The position numbers and the translations under genes were made by a program. A stretch of DNA of 50,553 nt, taken from the NCBI GenBank assembly GCA_013816245.1, contig JACDEU010000016.1:1-50553 (forward strand). The letters run 5' to 3'. This stretch comes from Actinomycetota bacterium. Its GTDB lineage: Bacteria; Actinomycetota; Thermoleophilia; Gaiellales; Gaiellaceae. The notes beneath the pieces are model-generated. The model saw nothing but the letters and a program-made list of their open reading frames with translations, searched no databases and was not told the origin of the DNA. Within the stretch, counting starts at the first letter, position 1, and each line of letters starts with the position of its first letter. Shown here one piece after another: positions 8,779 through 15,194 of this stretch.

Positions 8779-9350
8779 ATGACGGCGGTCTTGAGCGTCT
8801 TTGCCGTGGCGGCAGTGCTCGCGGCTCCCGTGCCTCCGTCGCTCCCGTAACAGGGGATCGTCGTTTCGGGACGGGGCGGCGTCACACTCGTGGACTTCAG
8901 CGGCAGACGCCTCGGACACGTGAGCCGGCTCCGATTTGCGGCGCAGGACATGAACATCAGCTCCGGCCTGCCCCGGTTTGTCGACCAGCGTGGGCACTTC
9001 TGGCGACTCGACGTCCAGCGCGACCGATTCCTGCCGGCTGCCGGAGGTACGGCACTCGTCGGCGGAGCGTCGCTCGCTTTCCTGCCGCGAATGCGCACGT
9101 GGACCGTCGAGCGCGCGGGACATTCGTCCGCGGTCGCCGCCGCCTCCTCCTTCTCGGGTCGCCCGTGCGCCCGGGCTCAGACGGGCGTATCCACGGGCAT
9201 TGGGTCTACGTCAGGCGTTCCTCGTCGCGGGTGGCAAGGCTCGTCCTCTCGGTGGTTCGACTGCCGCAAACCTCCGGAATCCGTTGCCCTCGGTTGACAC
9301 GGTGACGGGAGCACGGTCGTTCACTTCCCGGTCGATGTGGGGCGGCTAGA
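8779..9350 (+). pseudogene. Broken gene for a secreted propeller-like protein
   Basis: An ATG at 8779 opens MTAVLSVFAVAAVLAAPVPP, a short signal peptide, then hits an in-frame TAA at 8848-8850. The same frame continues immediately with IVVSGRGGVTLVDFSGRRLG and RFVDQRGHFWRLDVQRDRF, with good codon third-position GC to about 9115. Around 9160 coding character passes to another frame (SDGRIHGHWVYVR) and then seems to shift again. One nonsense mutation plus at least one frameshift mark it as decayed. The DGR/DFSGRR pattern resembles WD40/TolB-type secreted propellers, but the family call is weak. Confidence 0.5.
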
Positions 9351-9353
9351 GGT

Positions 9354-10049
9354 CTAGCTCTGCTCTTCGGTCGTGCCCGCGTCGACGGCGCGGTCGAACT
9401 CGTCTTCTTGCAGCTCGCCCTCGACGTCAACCTTTGAAGGCTGGAGCTCGCCGGCGTCGATGAGGCGCGCCTCCTGCGCCAGTGCCGCGGCATCGAGCGC
9501 ATCGAGGTCGAGCTCGGGCTTTTCCTCCGGCGGAGCCTCTTCCGACTGCTCGGCCATCTCCGCGGCCTCCATCGCCACGAGCTCCTCTTCGGGCGGAAGC
9601 TCGCCTCCCTCCGGCACGACGAGCGTGCGCACTTCGACGGTCACGTCCTGGAACAGCTCGATCGGCACCTGGTAGCGCCCGATCCTCTTGATCGTGTCGC
9701 CGCCGATCTTGCGCCGGTCGACGCGCACCTTGTGCTTCTCCCAGAGCTCATCCGCCACGTCGGTCGGGGTGACGGAGCCGAACAGCGACCCGGTCGGGCC
9801 TGCCTTGACGTCGAAGCGCAGCTCGACTTTTCCGAGCCGCTCGGCGACGGTCTGCGCGTCCTCGAAGGTCTTCGCCTCGTTCTGGGCGCGCCGGTTCTCG
9901 ACCCTGCGCACCTCGGCGACACGTGCAGGAGTGGCCTCGTCGGCGAGACGACGCGGGAAGAGGAAGTTGCGCGCGTAGCCGCGCGGGACGTTGACGACCT
10001 CCCCGCGGAGACCGACCTTGTCGATGTCCTGGCGGAGGATGACTTCCAT
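9354..10049 (-). CDS. rplI: Large subunit ribosomal protein bL9 with a long acidic tail
   Basis: bL9 sits at the base of the L1 stalk and influences reading-frame fidelity. The first 149 or so residues are canonical: [20 protein letters not shown], then VPRGYARNFLFPRRLA, with the C-domain segment GPTGSLFGSVTPTDVADEL near 84. The protein is 231 residues against the usual 148-150. The extra 80 are rich in Glu, Asp, Ala and Gln (for example PPEEELVAMEAAEMAEQSEE). The ATG at 10049 shares an A with the rpsR TAA. It is the last gene of the rpsF-ssb-rpsR-rplI operon. Confidence 0.93.
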   Translation of the reverse strand: MEVILRQDIDKVGLRGEVVNVPRGYARNFLFPRRLADEATPARVAEVRRVENRRAQNEAKTFEDAQTVAERLGKVELRFDVKAGPTGSLFGSVTPTDVADELWEKHKVRVDRRKIGGDTIKRIGRYQVPIELFQDVTVEVRTLVVPEGGELPPEEELVAMEAAEMAEQSEEAPPEEKPELDLDALDAAALAQEARLIDAGELQPSKVDVEGELQEDEFDRAVDAGTTEEQS

Positions 10050-10339
10050 TACTTGTCCGCGACGTAGGGCAGCAACGCCATCTCGCGTGCGCGCTTCACC
10101 GCGACCGCGACCTGACGTTGGTGTCGCCGGCAGGCCCCGGAGATCCGGCGCGACCGGATCTTCCCGCGCTCCGAGATGTACCTGCGCAACTGGTTGACGT
10201 TCTTGTAGTCGATCTCGTCGACCTTGTCCTTGCAGAAGAAGCAGGACTTGCGCCGGATCGGACCGGTGGACTGGCCCGGACGCTTGCGGCCCGGCTGCCG
10301 GTCCTTGTCCCGCTTCTCTCCGCCTCCGCGCGGCGGCAT
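10049..10339 (-). CDS. rpsR: Small subunit ribosomal protein bS18
   Basis: bS18 binds bS6 on the 30S platform. Ninety-six residues: a basic Gly/Arg-rich N-tail of about 28, then [19 protein letters not shown], which keeps the CxxC of zinc-binding S18 variants, and the conserved core [20 protein letters not shown]. Its start overlaps the ssb stop by one base and its stop overlaps the rplI start, so the operon is tightly coupled. Confidence 0.95.
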   Translation of the reverse strand: MPPRGGGEKRDKDRQPGRKRPGQSTGPIRRKSCFFCKDKVDEIDYKNVNQLRRYISERGKIRSRRISGACRRHQRQVAVAVKRAREMALLPYVADK

Positions 10340-10791
10340 CAGAACGGGATGTCGTCGTCTGTCGAGGAGGCGGTGAAGTCTTCGTTGCCCGCAGTTGCCG
10401 CGGCCGGGACGAACTGGCGCTCGCCGTCGCCCGCATTACCGCCGCCACCGCCTCCGCCGTCACGGCTGCCGAGAAACTGCACCGAGTCGGCGATGATCTC
10501 GACGGCCTGTCGCTTGGTGCCGTCCTGCGCGTCCCACTCGCGCCAGTCGAGACGTCCGTCGACGCCGACCGGGCGGCCCTTCGAGAGGTACTGCGCGCAA
10601 CTCTCGCCTTGGTTGCCCCAGACCGTCACGTCGAAGTAGTTGGGCTTGTCGCCCCAGTTGCCCTGCGGGTCCTTCTGACGCGTGTTGACGGCGAGCCGCA
10701 GCTTGCAGACGGCCGTGCCGCTCGGTGTGTGTCGTAGCTCGGGGTCCTTCGTCAGGTTGCCCACGAGCACGACGCGATTGATGTTCGCCAT
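10339..10791 (-). CDS. ssb: Single-stranded DNA-binding protein
   Basis: SSB coats single-stranded DNA in replication and repair and recruits partners through its C-terminal tip. The 150-residue protein has an OB fold (about 1-105; [19 protein letters not shown], then [20 protein letters not shown]), a short Gly-rich linker and the acidic tip DDDIPF needed for partner binding. It lies five bases after rpsF, the normal place for ssb in this operon. Confidence 0.96.
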   Translation of the reverse strand: MANINRVVLVGNLTKDPELRHTPSGTAVCKLRLAVNTRQKDPQGNWGDKPNYFDVTVWGNQGESCAQYLSKGRPVGVDGRLDWREWDAQDGTKRQAVEIIADSVQFLGSRDGGGGGGGNAGDGERQFVPAAATAGNEDFTASSTDDDIPF

Positions 10792-10796
10792 GTCTT

Positions 10797-11192
10797 CTAC
10801 TCCTCTTCCGAACTGGTGTTCGATTCAGCCTCAGCATAGGCGGGCTCGGGGACGGATCGCGTTGCCACCGGCTCCGGCTCGGGCGGGGGCGGGCCGGGCG
10901 CGGAGCCCTCGACGCGCCTCACCGCGAGGTGGCGCATGACGCCGTCCGTGATCCGGAGGATCCGCGAGAGCTCGGCGAGCGTCTCCGCGTCGGCGTCGAA
11001 GTTCAGGAGGTGATACGAGCCCTCGCCCTTGTGGCCGATCTCGTATGCGAGGCGTCGCCGCCCCCAGACGTCGTGCCGCACCCACGTGCCTTTCGCCTTC
11101 TCGACGAGCTCGCGTGCGCGCTTGATGATCTCCTCCTGCCGTCCTTCGGGCAGGTCTGGATCGAGCATGAGCAAGATTTCGTACGCAACCAC
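10797..11192 (-). CDS. rpsF: Small subunit ribosomal protein bS6
   Basis: bS6 forms a dimer with bS18 on the 30S platform. It begins MVAYEILLMLDPDLPEGRQE and keeps HDVWGRRRLAYEIGHKGEGSY near 40 and the helix ending in RHLAVRR. At 131 residues it is longer than the usual 95-100, with a Pro/Glu-rich tail after residue 95. It is the first gene of the rpsF-ssb-rpsR-rplI operon; the 113 bp upstream to the divergent gene at 11306 must hold its promoter. Confidence 0.95.
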   Translation of the reverse strand: MVAYEILLMLDPDLPEGRQEEIIKRARELVEKAKGTWVRHDVWGRRRLAYEIGHKGEGSYHLLNFDADAETLAELSRILRITDGVMRHLAVRRVEGSAPGPPPPEPEPVATRSVPEPAYAEAESNTSSEEE

Positions 11193-11305
11193 TGTTCCCC
11201 GAGACCTCCCTTCCTTTGGTCTGAATCGGCCTCACCGGCTGGCGCCACTCGGGAAAGGGCAGCGCGATGGCAAGGCAGGAAGGCGGCCAGTGTAGCATCG
11301 CCCCG

Positions 11306-11581
11306 ATGAAACACCCGCTCGCGTGGTTGCTTGGCGGGTTCACAGTCTTCGGGTTCCTGCGCCGCCGCCAAGACGTTCCCACAGTGTCGCCCGACCCGCG
11401 TGCCGAGGAGCTCCGCCGTAAGCTTGCAGAGTCCCGTTCGATCCTCGGCGAGCGAGAGGAATTCGAGACGGCGGAGGTGACCGTGGACCTCGCGGAGCCC
11501 GCGCCCGAAGATCCGGAGACTCGCCGTCGCGCCGTGCACGAGGCCGCGCGCGACATCGTGCAGCGGATGCGCTCGCGCTAG
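11306..11581 (+). CDS. Small single-pass membrane protein, function unknown
   Basis: Ninety-one residues from the ATG at 11306: a short hydrophobic stretch (LAWLLGGFTVFGFL) near the N-terminus, then a charged, probably helical cytosolic part with RAEELRRKLAESRSILGERE and RRAVHEAARDIVQRMRSR. No family recognised. It is divergent from rpsF and converges on znuB with a shared CTAG stop. Third-position GC supports coding. Confidence 0.68.
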   Translation: MKHPLAWLLGGFTVFGFLRRRQDVPTVSPDPRAEELRRKLAESRSILGEREEFETAEVTVDLAEPAPEDPETRRRAVHEAARDIVQRMRSR

Positions 11582-12372
11582 CGGCGCAGGACCGACCAGG
11601 TTTCCGCAAGCAGGACGGTGACGGCGGCGACCAGCACGGTCGTTCCGCCCGGAGGCAGGTCGGCGTAATAGGCGATCGTGATGCCGGCGAACACCGACCC
11701 GAGGCCGATTCCCATGCCAAGGAGCATCGTCGAGCGCATGCTCCACGCGATCCGCGAAGCCGCGATCACCGGCAGGACCATCAAGGCGGCGATGAGCAGG
11801 ATCCCGACGATGCGCATCGAGAGCGCGATCGTCACCGCTGCGAGCACGACCGTGAGCGAATTGAGCGCTCCGACCGGCAGACCGGCGACGCGCGCGCCTT
11901 CCTCGTCCACGACGACGGCGACGAGCGGCCGGTAGAGGAGCGCGATCACGACGAGCGCGCCGGCGCCGAGCGCGGCGATCACCGCAAGGTCGCCGCGAGT
12001 CACGGTCAGGATCGACCCGAAGAGGAACTGGAAGAGGTTGACGTTGAGTGCGCCGGCAGCCGACACGAGCACGACGCCGCCCGCGATGCCGGTGTAGAAG
12101 ATCAACGCGAGCGCCTGGTCGCCCGCGTTCCGACGTCTCGCGCGGATCCACTCGATCGACAGACCTCCTGCGACGGAGACGGCGAGCGCCGTCAGCACGA
12201 GCGGCAGGTCGAGCAGGTATCCGAGTGCGACGCCGGCGAACGCGACGTGCCCGATGCCGTCGCCGACCAGGCTGAGCCGGCGCTGGACGAGGAAGAATCC
12301 GACCGCGGGCGCAAGGAGGCCGACGACAATGCCGGCCCCGAAGGCGAGCCGCATGAACTCGAGATCAAGCAT
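11578..12372 (-). CDS. znuB: Zinc/manganese-type ABC transporter permease
   Basis: This is the membrane subunit of a family 3 (ABC-3) metal importer. About 264 residues with eight or so hydrophobic helices; RRLSLVGDGIGHVAFAGVA near 30 and the late segment MRIVGILLIAALMVLPVIAA are typical. I used the ATG at 12372, overlapping the znuC stop by 8 nt, rather than the frame's upstream ATG inside znuC. The znuA-znuC-znuB order and the adjacent Fur-family regulator point to zinc, though manganese cannot be excluded from sequence alone. Confidence 0.9.
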   Translation of the reverse strand: MLDLEFMRLAFGAGIVVGLLAPAVGFFLVQRRLSLVGDGIGHVAFAGVALGYLLDLPLVLTALAVSVAGGLSIEWIRARRRNAGDQALALIFYTGIAGGVVLVSAAGALNVNLFQFLFGSILTVTRGDLAVIAALGAGALVVIALLYRPLVAVVVDEEGARVAGLPVGALNSLTVVLAAVTIALSMRIVGILLIAALMVLPVIAASRIAWSMRSTMLLGMGIGLGSVFAGITIAYYADLPPGGTTVLVAAVTVLLAETWSVLRR

Positions 12373-13057
12373 GTGAGTGCGAGGGGTCGTGCCAGACACC
12401 GGGCAGGGCCGAAGGCGGGCCGTCGAACACGATCTCGCCGCGCACGAGCACGATGCGCTCCACGAACTGCTCCACGGCGCCGAACTCGTGCGAGACGTAC
12501 AGGATGGTCATCGCAAGCTCGCTGCGAAGGCGCTGAAGGAGCGCCGCGATCGCCTCCTGCGCTTCGACGTCGACACCGGTCGTGGGCTCGTCGAGGACGA
12601 GGAGCTCTGGATCGCCCGCGAGAGCCTTCGCGATGAAAGCCCGCTGCTGTTGCCCGCCGGAGAGGGTCGAGAGCCGCCGGTCCCCCTGTGGGGTCAGCCC
12701 GACCCGGTCGATGGCGTCGCGCACAGCTTGCCGGTCGGCCCCGCCGAGCGGTCCGATCAGCCGAGTGCGCGACGCGCGCCCTGCCGTAACGAGCTCGCGC
12801 ACGGTCAGCGGTGCGTCGATTCCGGCCTGGGCGCGCTGCGGCAGATAGCCGACCTTGTCGACGCTGAGCTCGATGCGGCCCGAAGTCGGGTGCTCGAGCC
12901 CGACGATCAACCGCACGAGCGTCGTCTTGCCGCCGCCGTTCGGGCCCGCGATCGCGACGAACTCGCCGCGCTGCACGTCGAGATCGACGTTGCGCAACAC
13001 AGCCGGCGTGTGGCCGTAGGCGAAGGTCACGTCCTGGAGGCGGAGGGCTAGCGACAT
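12365..13057 (-). CDS. znuC: Zinc/manganese-type ABC transporter ATP-binding protein
   Basis: The ATPase drives metal import with the adjacent permease and binding lipoprotein. In 230 residues it has Walker A GPNGGGKTT near 38, a Q-loop at YLPQRAQAG, the signature LSGGQQQR, Walker B LLVLDEPTTG and the H-loop YVSHEFGAV. The C-terminal HDPSHSHA adds possible metal-binding histidines, common in ZnuC. It overlaps znuA upstream by 10 nt and znuB downstream by 8 nt. Confidence 0.93.
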   Translation of the reverse strand: MSLALRLQDVTFAYGHTPAVLRNVDLDVQRGEFVAIAGPNGGGKTTLVRLIVGLEHPTSGRIELSVDKVGYLPQRAQAGIDAPLTVRELVTAGRASRTRLIGPLGGADRQAVRDAIDRVGLTPQGDRRLSTLSGGQQQRAFIAKALAGDPELLVLDEPTTGVDVEAQEAIAALLQRLRSELAMTILYVSHEFGAVEQFVERIVLVRGEIVFDGPPSALPGVWHDPSHSHA

Positions 13058-13875
13058 GCGAGCGCCTTCCGTAACGCGACGAGGTTGCGCCGCATGAGCG
13101 TGATGTAGTCGTCGCCTCGCTTCTGTTCGTCCGGGGTCAGGCCTTCGATCGGGTCGAGCACCGCCGTGTGCGCGTCCACCTCGTGCGCGACGGTCTTGGC
13201 GAGGCGCGGTGAAACGAGTGTCTCGAAGAAGACGGTCGTCGCCTGCGTTCTACGCACGATCGCGATGACGTGCGCCAGTTGTTGCGGCGACGGCTCGGAC
13301 TCCGGCGCCAGCCCGGTGATTGCGACCTGCTCGAGCCCGTAGCGGGCCGCCAGATAACCGAACGCCGCGTGACTCGTCACGATCTCGCGCCGCTTGCAGT
13401 CACGCAGGCCGTTGCGATAGGTCCGGTCGAGTTTCCGGAGGTCGGCGACGAGAACAGAGGAAGGACGATGTAGCGCCGCGCCGAGCTTCGTCGCGATGCG
13501 CGCGAACAGGATCGGGTCGAGCCAGACGTGGGGGTCGTTTGCGCGCAATGGGAGACCTGTGAGCACGTCCACCTTGGTCCCGCGCGCCTGCTTGACGGCT
13601 TTGCTCACGGCCGGCTGGAACCCGTGACTTAGGTAGAGGACGACGGACGCGTTGACGATCCGGCCGACCTCTTGCGGCGTGAGCTCCAGGTCGTGCGGCT
13701 CTGCACCGGGCGGAGTCAGATTCTGGACGTTGTAGTCGCCGCCGCCGATCCGCTCGGCCGCATAGGCCAAGGGATAGAAGGCCGCCAGAACAGCGTTCTT
13801 CGCGCTCGAGCCCCCGGAACCGCAACCTGCCAGGAATCCCACCGAGACGAGAATGAGAACAATTCTCGAAATCAC
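13048..13875 (-). CDS. znuA: Zinc/manganese-binding lipoprotein of ABC transporter (ZnuA-like)
   Basis: Cluster 9 solute-binding protein, about 275 residues. It has a lipoprotein signal (VISRIVLILVSVGFLAGCGS, lipobox LAGC). Likely metal ligands are the His in PPGAEPHDLELTP, in NDPHVWLDP, and in TSHAAFGYLA, plus the late Asp in AVLDPIEGLTP. It has no long His-rich loop. GTG 13875 gives a good lipoprotein signal; upstream frame is shadow of the regulator gene. It starts only 23 bp from the divergent Fur-family gene, and a Fur-like palindrome lies inside its first codons. Confidence 0.9.
   Translation of the reverse strand: MISRIVLILVSVGFLAGCGSGGSSAKNAVLAAFYPLAYAAERIGGGDYNVQNLTPPGAEPHDLELTPQEVGRIVNASVVLYLSHGFQPAVSKAVKQARGTKVDVLTGLPLRANDPHVWLDPILFARIATKLGAALHRPSSVLVADLRKLDRTYRNGLRDCKRREIVTSHAAFGYLAARYGLEQVAITGLAPESEPSPQQLAHVIAIVRRTQATTVFFETLVSPRLAKTVAHEVDAHTAVLDPIEGLTPDEQKRGDDYITLMRRNLVALRKALACR
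13850..13868. promoter_or_regulatory. Fur/Zur-like 19-bp operator between znuA and the regulator gene
   Basis: GAGAATGAGAACAATTCTC matches the classic 19-bp Fur box at 14 of 19 positions. It is part of a 7-bp inverted repeat (CGAGAAT/ATTCTCG, 13848-13868). It lies 30 bp upstream of the Fur-family start and within the first codons of znuA as annotated. Binding there would control both divergent promoters. Whether the protein is Zur or Fur is inferred from znuABC. Confidence 0.6.
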
Positions 13876-13898
13876 CCTTCGGAAGATACACTGCGAAG

Positions 13899-14324
13899 GT
13901 GGTCTGGACCGGTCATGCGCTGGAGACGCTCGACTCCGCAGGCTTTCGCAGCGGCGGGGCCCGCAGGGCCGTCGTGGAGCTCCTCGGCCGGCAGAACTGC
14001 TGCATGAGCGCCCAGGAGATCTTCGACAGCCTGCGTCGGGCACGGCGGCCGGTCGGAATCGCTTCCGTCTACCGTGCGCTCGAGACGCTCGCGGATCTCC
14101 GGCTCGTCAAGCGCATCGACGCAGGCGACGGAATCGCACGCTACGAGCCGTCACGTCCGGACGGCGATCATCATCACCACCTCGTCTGCCGCGACTGCGG
14201 AAAGGTGGAGGCGTTCAGCGACGTACGGCTGGAGCGCGCGATCGACAAGGTCGCCGGCGGGCTCGGCTACTCGGTCGAGGAGCACGAGGTCGTGCTCACC
14301 GGCGCCTGCGCCGACTGCGCGTAG
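13899..14324 (+). CDS. zur: Fur-family metal regulator, probably Zur
   Basis: A 141-residue Fur-family repressor. The N-terminal winged helix holds SAQEIFDSLRRARRPVGIAS and VYRALETLADLRLVKRI; the dimerisation half has the DGDHHHHLVCRDCGKVEAF metal region and a C-terminal CADC, giving the two CxxC pairs of the structural zinc site. Being divergent from znuABC with a shared operator argues for zinc sensing. GTG 13899 follows a GAAG. The TAG stop sits exactly at the edge of the MITE-like repeat (14324-14485). Confidence 0.87.
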   Translation: MVWTGHALETLDSAGFRSGGARRAVVELLGRQNCCMSAQEIFDSLRRARRPVGIASVYRALETLADLRLVKRIDAGDGIARYEPSRPDGDHHHHLVCRDCGKVEAFSDVRLERAIDKVAGGLGYSVEEHEVVLTGACADCA

Positions 14325-14485
14325 TGCCCCATCCAGCAATACATGTCGGTTTCTAACCCGCGATCACGCGGCGCCAGAGTTCACCCTCGCCCTTAGCAAG
14401 GCTAACCAGCCTTGCTAAGGGCGAGCGCGGCCTCTGGCTTGGTGCTCGCGACCCAGAAACTCAACGGCATTACTGGATGGGGCAC
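14324..14485. mobile_element. 162-bp MITE-like element with 17-bp terminal inverted repeats and TA duplication
   Basis: The ends GTGCCCCATCCAGCAAT (14324-14340) and ATTACTGGATGGGGCAC (14469-14485) are inverted repeats matching at 16 of 17 positions, each flanked outside by TA. The middle has a perfect 16-bp stem, CGCCCTTAGCAAGGCT, loop AACC, and its complement; the regions between are weaker inverted repeats, so the element could fold into one long hairpin. TA target duplication with no gene fits a Tc1/mariner-IS630-type MITE. It could also end transcription from both sides. No second copy is seen in the window. Confidence 0.7.
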
Positions 14486-15117
14486 TAGAGCGGCGCGAAA
14501 GCTTCCGCGCCTGCGGTGAGGCCGCGCGCGATCTTCGACTGGTAAGCGTTCGAACGCAGGAGACGCGCCTCGGCGGGATTCGTCATGAAGCCGCACTCGA
14601 CGAGGATCGCCGGAACGTTCGCCCAGTTGAACCCCGTGAGGTCCGAGCGCTGCAGGAGACCGAGGTCGAGTGCGCGTGTCTGACGCACGACCGCAGACTG
14701 CACCTTGCGTCCGGCTCGGATGCTCGACGAATAGATGTCGTCGGTCCAGCCGCGATGGAGCGCTGGAACAAGTGTCTTGAGCCCGTGCAAGGAGCTGTCG
14801 CTCGAGCCGTCGGCGTGGATCCGGATCATCAGCGCGGCGTGACGGACATTGCAGAAGCGCGCGCGCTCGATGTTCCCGCCGGCATATGTCCGGCCCGTCC
14901 GCGTCATCGCGACCCGGTAGCCGTCGCGCCTCAGCATGGCTCGTGTCCTCAGCGCGATCGCCAGCGCAACGGGTGCCTCACCTGCCGTCCCGCCGCCGTC
15001 CTTGATCTTCAGCTGCGACGAGCTCGGTCCGATCGGCTCGGTCTGGCGGCCGATTGCAGGGATCGTTCCGTGTCCCGGGTCGATGCAGATCAATGGTGTC
15101 GGCGGGGCGGCGAGCAT
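14485..15117 (-). CDS. N-acetylmuramoyl-L-alanine amidase (Amidase_3)
   Basis: Zinc hydrolase that cuts the stem peptide from peptidoglycan. 210 residues: ICIDPGHG near 10 supplies the first zinc His, the Glu in GTAGEAPVALA the second ligand, MIRIHADGS the second His, and VECGFMTNPAEA the catalytic Glu. No clear signal peptide precedes the domain, which is odd for a wall enzyme; an upstream non-ATG start is possible. Its TAG stop is supplied by the right end of the MITE. It is divergent from a PASTA protein, consistent with wall work. Confidence 0.88.
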   Translation of the reverse strand: MLAAPPTPLICIDPGHGTIPAIGRQTEPIGPSSSQLKIKDGGGTAGEAPVALAIALRTRAMLRRDGYRVAMTRTGRTYAGGNIERARFCNVRHAALMIRIHADGSSDSSLHGLKTLVPALHRGWTDDIYSSSIRAGRKVQSAVVRQTRALDLGLLQRSDLTGFNWANVPAILVECGFMTNPAEARLLRSNAYQSKIARGLTAGAEAFAPL

Positions 15118-15194
15118 GGTCAGGAAGTCTGCCTGTGACCCGGTGGTTCGACCCAGGTAGTTCCAAATTCAGTCAGAGGGGCAACAGACGCGGG

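Noticed and set aside
8541-8780. Chromosomal origin of replication
   Set aside because: DnaA-box-like sites are imperfect and there is no dnaA, dnaN or AT-rich unwinding element nearby.
8848-8850. Selenocysteine or stop-codon recoding in the broken secreted gene
   Set aside because: The codon is TAA, which is not used for selenocysteine, and a frameshift follows.
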